A DNA stretch of 64,000 nt from Promethearchaeota archaeon (lineage in GTDB: Archaea; Asgardarchaeota; Lokiarchaeia; Sigynarchaeales; SOKP01). Below, piece after piece: positions 45,920 through 55,703 of the stretch (within the stretch, counting starts at the first letter, position 1; every line of letters starts with the position of its first letter). Made by a program: the position numbers and the translations under genes. The stretch is taken from positions 7,473 through 71,472 of the forward strand of contig SDNV01000002.1 in NCBI GenBank assembly GCA_004524515.1. The letters are read 5' to 3'. Below the pieces are notes generated by a model. That model did not search any database, was not told where the DNA came from, and saw only the letters and a program-made list of their open reading frames with translations.

Positions 45920-47905
45920 ATGCCAAAATTAAGTGATCCTATAACTATTAGAGGAATGGAAATTAAAAACAGGATTGCATTTCCACCAATGCTTTCCATG
46001 TCGTCTGATGCAAACGGAGCCCCCTCTGAAAAATCTTTTAATGTATATACTACAAAAGCTCGTGGAGGAGCAGGAATGATTACCTATGAAGCTGTAAGTG
46101 TAGAACCAGAAATTCTAAGTGCGCAAAATGTAAGTGCGAACATTGGAAAAGATGCAAATATTCCAGCATATAAAAGAGTTACCGATGAAGTGCACAAATA
46201 CGGGGCTAAAATTGGAATGCAATTGGCCGATGGGGGTCTGATTGGGTTTGTTTTAGCTTCATTGTTCGGTTTTGAAATAGAGCCAAGAGGCCCCTCCACT
46301 GTGGATTTATTACATTTAACTTCTGCTTATGAAGTTATGGTTCCATCCTGGCCTGATACCTTAAAACAGACTGGAGCCATCTGTAAAGAAATGACTGTCG
46401 AGGATATTACTAGAGTGGAAGATCTTTTTGCTGCCGGAGCAAAAAGGGCAATTCAAGCAGGATTTGATTTTATTGAAATCCATTCTGCTCATGCGACTTT
46501 ACATTCTGCTTTTTTGGCCCCCTACTCTAACGTGAGAACCGATAAATATGGAGGATCTACAGAAAAAAGGTGTACTTTTCTATTAGAAACCATGGAAAAA
46601 ATTAGAAAAAGTATTGGGGATACACCTCCGCTATTTGTTAGAATATCTGCTGATGAATTGCTCCCTGATGGATTGAAAATTGAAGAGACAAAAAAAATTG
46701 CTAAAATAATAGAAAATGCGGGAGTAGATTGCATCGATGTGAGTATTGGTAATATGATTAGAAATCCTAAAGGTATTCAAATCCCTACATATTTTGAACA
46801 TGGTGCTTTCATACCCTTTGCAGAGGAAATTAAAAAGGTTGTTAATGTTCCCGTTATTGGAGTGGGAAGAATCGTCGATCCTAAAATGGCAGATCAATTC
46901 ATCCAACAAGGAAAAGCAGATATTATCTATATGGGACGTCAATTGATTTGTGATGCTGACACTCCTAATAAATACTTTAACGGGCAACTTGATGAGATTA
47001 AATATTGCATGGGATGTTTACAAGGATGTTCAACAACCTGTGTATATGACGCTTATAGTGGTCAAAATTATCAAGAAATTAGTCCATCAACCGATATGAA
47101 GAAGATTGTTATATTGGGAGCTGGAATTGCTGGAATGGAAGCCGCTAGAATAGCAAAACTGCGAGGTCATGAGGTGGAAATATTTGAAAAATCCGATAAA
47201 GTGGGCGGATTAATCCCTCTTTTAGCAAAGGAATATAAAAAAGAAGAATTCATGAATATTGTAAATTATTTAAAAACCCAGTTAAAGAAATTAAATGTAC
47301 CTATACACCTCAATAAAGAATTATCTAAAGAAGAAATAATAGAATTAAACCCAGATATTTTAGTTTTAGCAACAGGTACCGAGGCAACAGTTCCGAAGAG
47401 TCTAGAAGGCAAACCAAATGTTTTGACTCAGGATGAAGCAATTTTAAAAAGTAAACCTATCGGGAAAAATCTCGTGGTGTGGGGTCTGGGCGCATATTGG
47501 AGAGGTGGACCAGAAACTGCTATAACTTTGAGAGAACAGGGATATAATGTGAAAGCTTTGATGGGATCCAATACTGTTGTGGCAAGCGAAATGTTAATAG
47601 CAACGGGTAGAAGACTTTGGATACTTGAATATTTGCGAGATAATAAAATCTCTGTATATACGAAAGCGAAGCTTTTGGATGTTACGGAAAAGGGTGTAAA
47701 GTTTCTGGATGAAAATAAAACAGAACAATTTATTGAAGCTGATACTTTAGTATATTGTGGATCTCGAATAACAAAAGCTAAAAAGTTGAAAAAAGAATTG
47801 GAACAAGTTGCACCTAAAATTCAGCTTATTGGAGATTGTAAAAGACCTCGAGATATTGCAGAAGCAATGAATGATGCTCAAACCTTTGCAAGAAAATTAA
47901 AGTAA
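45920..47905 (+). CDS. 2,4-dienoyl-CoA reductase-like (old yellow enzyme plus FAD/NAD domain) oxidoreductase
   Basis: A 661-residue protein. The N-terminal TIM barrel of the old yellow enzyme family has IKNRIAFPPM and FDFIEIHSAHATLHSAFLAPYSN. A 4Fe-4S loop YCMGCLQGCSTTC is near residues 357-369. From about 394 an FAD-binding Rossmann domain (IVILGAGIAGMEAARIAK) and an NAD(P) domain follow. This is the architecture of bacterial FadH and trimethylamine dehydrogenase. In this neighbourhood, reduction of unsaturated acyl-CoA intermediates is the likeliest role. It has a GGTGA ribosome site and ATG start. Confidence 0.9.
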   Translation: MPKLSDPITIRGMEIKNRIAFPPMLSMSSDANGAPSEKSFNVYTTKARGGAGMITYEAVSVEPEILSAQNVSANIGKDANIPAYKRVTDEVHKYGAKIGMQLADGGLIGFVLASLFGFEIEPRGPSTVDLLHLTSAYEVMVPSWPDTLKQTGAICKEMTVEDITRVEDLFAAGAKRAIQAGFDFIEIHSAHATLHSAFLAPYSNVRTDKYGGSTEKRCTFLLETMEKIRKSIGDTPPLFVRISADELLPDGLKIEETKKIAKIIENAGVDCIDVSIGNMIRNPKGIQIPTYFEHGAFIPFAEEIKKVVNVPVIGVGRIVDPKMADQFIQQGKADIIYMGRQLICDADTPNKYFNGQLDEIKYCMGCLQGCSTTCVYDAYSGQNYQEISPSTDMKKIVILGAGIAGMEAARIAKLRGHEVEIFEKSDKVGGLIPLLAKEYKKEEFMNIVNYLKTQLKKLNVPIHLNKELSKEEIIELNPDILVLATGTEATVPKSLEGKPNVLTQDEAILKSKPIGKNLVVWGLGAYWRGGPETAITLREQGYNVKALMGSNTVVASEMLIATGRRLWILEYLRDNKISVYTKAKLLDVTEKGVKFLDENKTEQFIEADTLVYCGSRITKAKKLKKELEQVAPKIQLIGDCKRPRDIAEAMNDAQTFARKLK

Positions 47906-47954
47906 AAATGGTTTAAAATTTATATAATTGAATTTTTAAAAATTAGGGATACAA

Positions 47955-49625
47955 ATGTCAGAAAAAAAATTTAGAATATCAAGAAGGACGTTATTAAGGG
48001 ATATTATTAAACATAAGGCAGAAACAGTTCCAGATAAAGTTTATATGACATATATTAGGGATTTTGATAAAGGAATCGATGAAAAATATACCTATAAGGA
48101 TATGCACCTATTATCCAATCGTTTAGGAAATGGTCTTCTTAATCTAGGTCTAAAAAAAGGGGAGGGAGTCGCTTTAATGGAGATCAATTCTCCCGAATTC
48201 TTACTTACTGTATTTGCCACCTTCAAAACGGGAACTTATACTGTTATGGTAAATATAGCCCTAAAAGGAGATGGGTTACAATTTATAATAGATCATTCAG
48301 ATGCATCCGCGATCATAGTTCATTGGTCTTTTTTAGATGCAGTTTTAGAAGTTAGAGACCACCTACCGAAAATTAGATATATTATTGTGGATACAAATGA
48401 GGCACCATCCGATTTTAAATTACCAGAGGGAACTATTTCTCTCCAAGAAGTAATGAAAGCATCAGATGCTGACATCGAAATGGAGATAAGTACAAAAGAT
48501 ATGGTAATGCTAATGTATACAGCCGGGACAACAGGACTTCCTAAAGCAGTAATGTTTTGGCAAGGTAAATTAATAGGAGGGCTTCCAATACAAACACTCA
48601 TGGGTATGATGTCTATGCTGGCTGACTCAGATGATATCCTTTTTACCTGTTTGCCCCTATTCCATTCAAATGCATTATTTCTAACAAGTTTACCTGCTTT
48701 TTTTGCTGAAAGACCTTTAATATTAGCAAAAAGATTTAGTGCTAGCCGGCATTGGAATATAATGCGCAAATATGGAGTGACTGTGCATAATGCGCTTGGA
48801 GCAATGATTCCAATTTTAATGAAACAACCTGAAAGACCAAATGATAAGGAGCATAGCGTAAGGCAAATTAATTCAGCAGCCTGTCCTAAAGAACTATGGG
48901 TAGCTTTCCAAGAGAGATTTGGAGTAAAATTATCTGAAGGTTATGGAGCAACTGATGGTGGAGGCTTCATGCTCACCACAGCTGGAGCAGAAAATGTTCC
49001 TCCCGGAACTATGGGAAAACCATTACCCGGCATAGTTGCTGAAATCATGGATGACGATGGAACAATTTTTGCAGAACCCGAAAAAGTGGGAGAATTAGTT
49101 TTTTTAGTCAGAGAGAGTGAAGTTAAACAGAGAACTGTGAAATATTATAAAGATGAAGAGTCGTCTAAAAGTTTGATAGGAGAGGGTAAGGACGGTCAAA
49201 AATGGTTTCTTACCGGTGATTTAGCATATAAGGATAAAGATGGTTGGTTCTATTTTGTAGATAGGAAAAAAGAATCTATTCGAAGACGTGGTGAGAATAT
49301 CGCACCCTATAGTATTGAACGAGTATTAAATCTAAATGATAAAGTGTTAGAATGTGCTGCCTATGGAGTGAAATCAGAATTGGGTGAAGATGAAGTAATG
49401 CTCTCAGTGGTGTTAAAGCCAGAGGAGACTATGACTCCAGAAGAGCTTTTAGAATATTGTCAAGGTAAAATGGCATATTTTATGATCCCTCGCTATATAG
49501 ACTTCGTAGAAAAGCTACCTAAAAGTGAAGTTCATAGAATAATGAAACGATTTCTTAAAGAACGTGGTATCACAGAAACAACTTATGATAGAGAAAAAGC
49601 AGGATATGAAATTAAAAGAGATTAA
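47955..49625 (+). CDS. AMP-forming acyl-CoA synthetase (FATP/CaiC-like), copy 2
   Basis: A 556-residue paralog of the gene at 36283. It shares the FDKGIDE segment, a phosphate loop YTAGTTGLPK from residue 188, YGATDGGG, TGDLAYKDKDGWFYFVDRKK and the YDREKAGY tail. Its TGD box is standard, while copy 1 has TDD. It lies 50 bases downstream of the dienoyl-CoA reductase-like gene, so cotranscription is likely. Confidence 0.88.
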   Translation: MSEKKFRISRRTLLRDIIKHKAETVPDKVYMTYIRDFDKGIDEKYTYKDMHLLSNRLGNGLLNLGLKKGEGVALMEINSPEFLLTVFATFKTGTYTVMVNIALKGDGLQFIIDHSDASAIIVHWSFLDAVLEVRDHLPKIRYIIVDTNEAPSDFKLPEGTISLQEVMKASDADIEMEISTKDMVMLMYTAGTTGLPKAVMFWQGKLIGGLPIQTLMGMMSMLADSDDILFTCLPLFHSNALFLTSLPAFFAERPLILAKRFSASRHWNIMRKYGVTVHNALGAMIPILMKQPERPNDKEHSVRQINSAACPKELWVAFQERFGVKLSEGYGATDGGGFMLTTAGAENVPPGTMGKPLPGIVAEIMDDDGTIFAEPEKVGELVFLVRESEVKQRTVKYYKDEESSKSLIGEGKDGQKWFLTGDLAYKDKDGWFYFVDRKKESIRRRGENIAPYSIERVLNLNDKVLECAAYGVKSELGEDEVMLSVVLKPEETMTPEELLEYCQGKMAYFMIPRYIDFVEKLPKSEVHRIMKRFLKERGITETTYDREKAGYEIKRD

Positions 49626-49655
49626 ATTAATCTCGTATTAATATCTTTATTTTAT

Positions 49656-50669
49656 TTATTTTTTATAGTCTGTTAAATCAACAAATAATAAATCCTTAGT
49701 AGAATCGATATCATCAGTAGGGATTTCTCCAAGCTCTAAATGAAAGCCAAGTTTTTTGAGAGTATTCATCATATGGATTGGTTGTTGATTAGGTTTGACA
49801 TTCTCAATGACTTTATTCCATTGAAGGGGAAAAGTGAAAACAGGTGTAATCCCTTCTTTTTTAAATTTTTCAGCTATCTCCGGAATGTTATCTACAATAA
49901 ATGTAATGTTGTGCACATAGGATCCATTTTTATCCAACAGCTCAGACCAACTTGGAACGCCTTTCTTAACTAAAGGTTGGCAGTATTGCAATACTACATT
50001 ACTCAGATTTACATGAATAATGTGCATAAAAGGAGTGTCCAAGAAGTCAGCAAATTCTATTTCTACTTTCTCTGAACCAAAAAGTTCATGTAGCAACTCA
50101 TACGTCTTCTCTGCATCATTCGTAACCAATTCAATGTGAAGCATAGGAGATACATTCCCAATTAATTTATTTTCTCCTGTTACGTATCGGGTTTCAGGAA
50201 GCTTTAAATCTTTTGTGTAAGGAACCTCAGATAATTCCAGATGAAATCCCAGTTTTTCCATTGAATCCATCATATATATGGTCTTTGCATTCGGATTTAA
50301 GTATTTAGAAGGAATAATTTTTTCCCATTCCAAATCAAAAGAGAAAAGAGGTACTATTCTACCTTCTTTCTCAAGTATTTCCACAGTTTCTTTAACATTT
50401 TCAACAGTAAAAGTCAAATTATGAACTCCGGGACCTTTGGTTTTCAATTGTTCATACCACGAACTTCCTTCTTTTACAGGTTCAATAAATTGTAACACTA
50501 CATCTCCGAGTCCAACATGAATCACTTTCACAATTTTCCCATCCAAAAACTTTTCAAATGGTTCTTGGACTCTCTTGGCTCCAAATACTTTATGAAGAAG
50601 TTGATAAGCATCTTCTGCGTTAGATACTGTGATTTCTATATGAACTAAAGGTGAAAGCTTTATTGTCAT
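49656..50669 (-). CDS. Tandem VOC (glyoxalase-fold) domain protein
   Basis: A 337-residue protein made of two similar halves. Each has LVHIEITVSNAEDAYQLLH or LHIELVTNDAEKTYELLH, then a VIHVGLGDVVLQF or IIHVNLSNVVLQY strand, a GPGVHNLTF or GSYVHNITF strand, and a final LGFHLEL strand. The spaced H and E residues fit a metal site as in methylmalonyl-CoA epimerase and other VOC enzymes. Each half probably forms a complete VOC module. The substrate is unknown; an acyl-CoA epimerase is plausible from context. Convergent with the acyl-CoA synthetase gene. Confidence 0.75.
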   Translation of the reverse strand: MTIKLSPLVHIEITVSNAEDAYQLLHKVFGAKRVQEPFEKFLDGKIVKVIHVGLGDVVLQFIEPVKEGSSWYEQLKTKGPGVHNLTFTVENVKETVEILEKEGRIVPLFSFDLEWEKIIPSKYLNPNAKTIYMMDSMEKLGFHLELSEVPYTKDLKLPETRYVTGENKLIGNVSPMLHIELVTNDAEKTYELLHELFGSEKVEIEFADFLDTPFMHIIHVNLSNVVLQYCQPLVKKGVPSWSELLDKNGSYVHNITFIVDNIPEIAEKFKKEGITPVFTFPLQWNKVIENVKPNQQPIHMMNTLKKLGFHLELGEIPTDDIDSTKDLLFVDLTDYKK

Positions 50670-50770
50670 TTAAATCTTCATTTATTAAATATTAGAAAAT
50701 ATATTATTAATTGTAACCATATTATTTATTCTCTTAATAAATATATCCTCATTAAAACATTTGATGGTTT

Positions 50771-51619
50771 TTAGTGTTCCCTTTTCCAACTCTTCCATTC
50801 TGAGAGTAAATCAGTCTGACCTAGTTCTTTTTCCCGAGTTTGACCATCTCGTTGGAGAAACCAATTCATCCTCTCTTTAGCGGCAGGTAATGCACATGAT
50901 TGACCAAAAAGATACATTTCTTCAAGTAAGCCCTCTGTAAGGGGTTGTTCCAAGGCAGTTAAAACGGCTCGTTTTGCTAATGCAATAGATTCTGCAGGAA
51001 ATGAAGCAATACGATAAGCAAGTTCCTCTACATAAGATGTTAATTCATCCGAGGGAAAAGCCCGATTGATATATCCGTATTTTTCGGCTAATTCAGCAGT
51101 AAAATCTATACCACCTAATATGGTCTCCATTGCACGGGATCTCCCCATCAGACGAGGAAGTCTCTGAGTACCCCCTCCCCCAGGAATAATGCCTAATACT
51201 ATCTCAGGTTGGCCTAATATTGTCTTACCAATTGCTCCAAATCTCATATCAAGCGCGAGTACAAATTCACTGCCCCCTCCACGTGCTATCCCTTCAAGTT
51301 TCGCGATTGATATTTTTGGCATGGTTCTAAATGCTTCACAAACAGGATGCAATCCGGTAAGCACCTCGGGTTTTTCTATTGGTTCATCTGGTAATATTGC
51401 TAAAAATGACACATCGAAATGTGCTATAAAAAAATCAGGATCGGCGCTATCAAAGACTATAACTCTCACATTTTCGTCCTTTACTATTTTTCTCTGAAGT
51501 CGATTAAGCTCGCCGATAAGTTCCATATTAAGAAGGTTCATTGGAGGATTATCAATAGTTACAAATGCGACTCCTTGATCAATACGAATGTTCAGAAATT
51601 TAAAACGTCCATATTTCAT
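50771..51619 (-). CDS. Enoyl-CoA hydratase family protein
   Basis: A 282-residue crotonase-fold protein. VAFVTIDNPPMNLL is the first strand, ARGGGSEFVLALD carries the oxyanion NH and first glutamate, and GQPEIVLGIIPGGGG the second glutamate. The usual A-F-x-x-G-x-D loop is replaced by FFIAHFDVSFLA, which lacks the GxD turn. It is closely related to the next gene at 51738, and the two are probably duplicates. Both lie on the minus strand within the island. Confidence 0.88.
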   Translation of the reverse strand: MKYGRFKFLNIRIDQGVAFVTIDNPPMNLLNMELIGELNRLQRKIVKDENVRVIVFDSADPDFFIAHFDVSFLAILPDEPIEKPEVLTGLHPVCEAFRTMPKISIAKLEGIARGGGSEFVLALDMRFGAIGKTILGQPEIVLGIIPGGGGTQRLPRLMGRSRAMETILGGIDFTAELAEKYGYINRAFPSDELTSYVEELAYRIASFPAESIALAKRAVLTALEQPLTEGLLEEMYLFGQSCALPAAKERMNWFLQRDGQTREKELGQTDLLSEWKSWKREH

Positions 51620-51737
51620 GATTTAACCTTTTAATTTTGTTTTAAAACTAAATATTCTATTACTTATTGGAAATATAAATATGAGTATCAATTAAAAAAA
51701 GAAAAATTAGAAAATAATTTGTTGCTCCCTTGAATGA

Positions 51738-52547
51738 TTATCTACTCCCGCGTTCTAGATCTCTTGATTGGCCATTCATTTTAAGAAGGAGGGACATTCT
51801 TTGTTTTGCCGCCGGTAAAGCTACAGCTTGATTAAATAAATGGGTTTCTTCGAGTAACCCCTCTACAATAGGTAATTCTTCAGCAGTTAATACAGCCTTT
51901 TTTGCTAAGGCAATAGTCTCAGGCGGGAGAGAAGCAATCCTTAGGGCAAGAGCTTTAACAAATGAATTGAGTTCTTGAGGAGGAAATGCACGGTTGATAT
52001 AACCATAACGTTCAGCCAACTCTGCAGAGAGATCACTCCCACTAAGAATGACTTCCATCGCCCGAGAACGTCCAATCAAACGGGGAAGTCGCTGAGTACC
52101 CCCTCCTCCAGGAATAATACCCACTAACACTTCTGGTTGTCCCACAGTTGTCTTACCAATGGCCCCAAACCTCATATCAAGTGCTAAAATGAATTCACTT
52201 CCTCCACCACGGGCAATACCTTCGATCTTGGCAATAGATATTTTGGGCATAGTACGAAAAGCTTCATTAATCTTATTAAATTCATGAAGTTCAGTAGATT
52301 TAGGAGGAACTTCATCCGGAAGTTCATTCAATTCTCCAACATCATAATGTGCTAGGAAGAAATCGGGATCAGCGCTATCAAAAACGATTACTCTAACATT
52401 ATCGTCTATAGCGACGTCTCGAGCAAAGCTTTCTAGCTCTGCGACAAGGTCAGAGGTTATAAGATTGATGGGAGGATTATCGATTGTAACAAAAGCTACT
52501 CCTCGACGAACTCGAATTTTAAGAAGTTTATAATTATCGTATGACAT
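51738..52547 (-). CDS. Enoyl-CoA hydratase family protein, duplicate
   Basis: A 269-residue paralog of the gene at 50771, sharing VAFVTIDNPPINLI, FFLAHYDVGEL, ARGGGSEFILALDMRFGAIG and GQPEVLVGIIPGGGG. Both catalytic glutamates are present, and the same unusual AHxDV loop replaces the GxD turn. It is upstream of its duplicate and may share its transcript (118 bases apart). Confidence 0.88.
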   Translation of the reverse strand: MSYDNYKLLKIRVRRGVAFVTIDNPPINLITSDLVAELESFARDVAIDDNVRVIVFDSADPDFFLAHYDVGELNELPDEVPPKSTELHEFNKINEAFRTMPKISIAKIEGIARGGGSEFILALDMRFGAIGKTTVGQPEVLVGIIPGGGGTQRLPRLIGRSRAMEVILSGSDLSAELAERYGYINRAFPPQELNSFVKALALRIASLPPETIALAKKAVLTAEELPIVEGLLEETHLFNQAVALPAAKQRMSLLLKMNGQSRDLERGSR

Positions 52548-52765
52548 TTTATACTACCTCTATACTATATTTAAAATATGCATTAATACTCATTTTATAG
52601 CGTTGATTTCAGGTATTAAGCTAAATTTTCCTTACTTTTTAAAATTAAAAATTATATAAATCTAATGTATGTAAATAAGATATAAAAAACTTTATTAAAA
52701 TTCTAATTGAAATCTAATCATATTATTGTTATCACATTTCACAAGTAGAATTAAAGGTGAAGAAA

Positions 52766-53617
52766 ATGAAGAACTTTCAAGATAAAAAGTGTCTAATAAC
52801 CGGAGCAGCAAGCGGAATAGGAAGATCAACTGCTATTGCTATGGGAAAATTAGGAGCCAATTTGTTTTTAACAGATATTAATCCTGAAGGGTTAAAAGAA
52901 ACCGTCCAGATAATTATAAACGATGGAGGAAAAGTCAGTAAATATAAATCATTTGACATTGCTAAATATGAAGATGTGAAAGAATTTGCCGATGAAATCC
53001 ATAGAGAGCACGATTCTATCGATATTTTAATGAACATCGCGGGAACTTCTGTATGGGGAACAGTGGATCAGTTAACTCATGCAAACTGGCAGAAAATGAT
53101 TCACGTAGATTTATGGGGCCCCATCCATGGTATTGAATGTTTTATTCCCCAAATGATTCGAGCAGGAAAAGGGGGTCATCTGATAACTGTTTCTTCAGCA
53201 GCAGGACTGGTTGCGTTTCCTTGGCATGCTGCTTATAGCGCCGCAAAATGGGGTATTATAGGGGTAAGTGAAGTTTTACGATATGATCTAATGCAACACC
53301 ATATTAATGTGAGTGTGGTTTGTCCTGGTGCCGTAGATACTCCCCTTAAACATACCGTAGAAATAGTTGGAATTGATAAGAATCATCCAGAGGCTTCAAA
53401 ACTAATAAAAAGGTTCACAGAGCGCGCTGTTACCCCAGATAAGGTAGCTCAACAAATAATTAACGGGATCAAAAAAAATAAGTTTTTAATTTTCACATCC
53501 TTTGATATAAAATTCCTTTATTGGTCAAAGAGAAAGATATTTCCGTTATATCACTTGATTATGAAAAAATTAAACAACCTTTTGAATGATGTAGCTAAAA
53601 AAATCCAAAAAAATTAG
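52766..53617 (+). CDS. Short-chain dehydrogenase/reductase
   Basis: A 283-residue SDR: TGAASGIG cofactor loop near residue 12, LTDI at the end of strand 2, a NIAG motif, the catalytic serine in VSSAAG and YSAAK. The aspartate after strand 2 favours NAD(H). It could act as 3-hydroxyacyl-CoA dehydrogenase, a step otherwise missing here. The C-terminal 40 residues are basic and hydrophobic (FLIFTSFDIKFLYWSKRK) and may touch the membrane. ATG 52766 follows GGTGA; GTG 52757 overlaps that site. Confidence 0.9.
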   Translation: MKNFQDKKCLITGAASGIGRSTAIAMGKLGANLFLTDINPEGLKETVQIIINDGGKVSKYKSFDIAKYEDVKEFADEIHREHDSIDILMNIAGTSVWGTVDQLTHANWQKMIHVDLWGPIHGIECFIPQMIRAGKGGHLITVSSAAGLVAFPWHAAYSAAKWGIIGVSEVLRYDLMQHHINVSVVCPGAVDTPLKHTVEIVGIDKNHPEASKLIKRFTERAVTPDKVAQQIINGIKKNKFLIFTSFDIKFLYWSKRKIFPLYHLIMKKLNNLLNDVAKKIQKN

Positions 53618-53693
53618 ATAAAAAGAACAAAATAAAAATTATTTTATATATTTTATAGGATATAGAATTTAATATTACATTTTGGCTTGAAAT

Positions 53694-54731
53694 TTGTTTA
53701 AATTTGATTTAAAATCTGAAATTAACGAAATAGATAAAAATGTAATTAGATTCAAAATTGATTTTCCCCCGTTTGAAGGGCTTACGTTTGTATGCATGTA
53801 TTTATTAAAAATCGACGGTTCTCATGTTCTAATCGATGCGGGATTGAATTTTACAGATTGGAAGAAGAAATTCTTTGCAGGTCTCGAAGAATTTAATTTA
53901 TCTGTTAAGGATATAGATTATTGCATAGTCACACATGACCACATCGACCATATAGGCCTAATCAAAACTCTGAAAAGGAAAAATCCTGATATGCAGATTC
54001 TAATGCATAAAATCACCCATGACTTGATTAAATGGGGTACAGATGTGGAAAATAACGAAGAGGTCGAAAGAGTTGCTATAGAACTGGCTGAGAGAATGAT
54101 AAAATATGGTATTGGTAAGGATAAAGGAGATAAAATTGTCCAGTTCTTTACAAATTGGCATAAATTAATATATTATTGTAAACCCGATAGGGTTTTATAT
54201 GATAATGACGAGATTTTGTTTAATTCTAACAAATTAAAAATTATTTGGACTCCTGGTCATGCGGTAGGACATATATGTATTTTTGATACTGTTAATAAGT
54301 ATTTATTTTCTGGAGATCATATTCTTTCAAGAATAACCCCTCATATTGGAAGTTTTATAATTAATCCAGATCTCAAGGATGAATATGATTTCACCAATAT
54401 TTTAGACTACTATTTGAAATCATTAGATATAATCGATAAATTAAAACCTAAAATTATTTTTCCAGCACATCAAGAAGTAATTTATAATCCCCATGAACGT
54501 ATTCAAGATATTAAAAAACATCATAAGAATAGATTATATGAAATTTCGAAAATAATTAAGAATAATCCTCTAACTCCATTTAAAATTTCTCAAATCCATT
54601 TTGGAGAAGATTTAAGTGAAATTAATACATTTTTAGGAATAAGTGAAGTAATTAGTCATTTAATTTATTTAGAAATAAACGGAAAAATAAAAAGAAAAGA
54701 AGAGAAAGGGCAAATATTCTTTTATAGTTAA
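53694..54731 (+). CDS. MBL-fold metallohydrolase
   Basis: A 345-residue metallo-beta-lactamase-fold protein. The metal motif THDHIDHIG (H81, H83, D85, H86) is complete; TPGHAVGHICI and FSGDHIL give the third histidine and bridging aspartate, and FPAHQE the last histidine. The C-terminal 60 residues form a small winged-helix-like end typical of LACTB2-type hydrolases. It hydrolyses a thioester, lactone or nucleic acid; in this context a thioester is plausible. TTG start. Confidence 0.88.
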   Translation: MFKFDLKSEINEIDKNVIRFKIDFPPFEGLTFVCMYLLKIDGSHVLIDAGLNFTDWKKKFFAGLEEFNLSVKDIDYCIVTHDHIDHIGLIKTLKRKNPDMQILMHKITHDLIKWGTDVENNEEVERVAIELAERMIKYGIGKDKGDKIVQFFTNWHKLIYYCKPDRVLYDNDEILFNSNKLKIIWTPGHAVGHICIFDTVNKYLFSGDHILSRITPHIGSFIINPDLKDEYDFTNILDYYLKSLDIIDKLKPKIIFPAHQEVIYNPHERIQDIKKHHKNRLYEISKIIKNNPLTPFKISQIHFGEDLSEINTFLGISEVISHLIYLEINGKIKRKEEKGQIFFYS

Positions 54732-54861
54732 TGCTGGACCTTTCAGCTTTAGAGACTTTGATTTATATTATCTTATTTGTAAAATTCTAATGAATACTTT
54801 ATTAGCAATTGAATTGTATATTACATAAAGGAATATATTAAAACGTGTTTGGTGGTTAATT

Positions 54862-55662
54862 ATAAGTTTTAAAAGATCATTGGAAGAAATTAAGCAAAAA
54901 AAGATTGAACTAAGAAATACCGAATTTAAAAATGCTGAAATGATAACGGTTATTTGGGAAACAAAAGAGGAAATTGTGGAAAGATTGCTTCCATATCCGC
55001 TTAAACCAGCAAGCAAGCCGATAGCTTTCGCTTTTATAGCTAATTATCCCTCATCTAATCAAGGACTCCCCTATTATGAAGGTGCGCTCATTTTACGATG
55101 TCAATTTAATGGAGAGAATGGCAATTATTATTTAGCTATGCCTGTTACAGACGACAGAGCGATGATTGGAGGCCGGGAAATTTTTGGTTTTCCCAAAAAG
55201 ATTGCCAATGTTCATCTCGAACGCAATGATAAGGATGTTTATGCTTATTCTGAACGATTAGGAACTAAGAATATTGAGATTCGGGCAAAATTAACGGGTA
55301 AATTCAATGATCCTGAAACTGCAAAGATTATAAAAGAGCTTAGTATCCTCCCCGGAAGAAAAAAGAATACTATAAATTATAATTTCAAATATTTTCCCGC
55401 ACCTAATAAAGAGGGATTCGATTACAAGCCATGGTTGGTCAAACAGCAAACAGCAGTGAGTCCGAAGTCAATGGAAATGGGAGAAGCTAAAGTTTCACTT
55501 AACTCAACGGTTCATGATCCTTGGGGGGAGATCGAGATTGTGAAAATTTTAGGGGCAATGTATTTAAAAACAGATAATACCATGTTGCCAGGTGAAATTG
55601 TAGCGGAAGTCGATTCAGATCAATTTTTACCCTATTCGTACATAAAATGGGATTGGTATTAA
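54862..55662 (+). CDS. Acetoacetate decarboxylase-family protein
   Basis: The ADC fold is indicated by the AMPVTDDRAMIGGREIFGFPKK segment in pieces: GREIFGFPKK holds the paired lysines, one of which forms the Schiff base with acetoacetate in the clostridial enzyme. The standard start TTG 54880 gives 260 residues. A GGTGG site at 54851 is six bases before an in-frame ATA (54862), which would add SFKRSL and give 266 residues. The enzyme could decarboxylate a 3-ketoacid or, as in many relatives, do related aldolase or dehydratase chemistry. Confidence 0.8.
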   Translation: MSFKRSLEEIKQKKIELRNTEFKNAEMITVIWETKEEIVERLLPYPLKPASKPIAFAFIANYPSSNQGLPYYEGALILRCQFNGENGNYYLAMPVTDDRAMIGGREIFGFPKKIANVHLERNDKDVYAYSERLGTKNIEIRAKLTGKFNDPETAKIIKELSILPGRKKNTINYNFKYFPAPNKEGFDYKPWLVKQQTAVSPKSMEMGEAKVSLNSTVHDPWGEIEIVKILGAMYLKTDNTMLPGEIVAEVDSDQFLPYSYIKWDWY

Positions 55663-55703
55663 TTCAAATTTGAAGAAACATCAAAATAATCAAGTGTTTT
55701 CTT

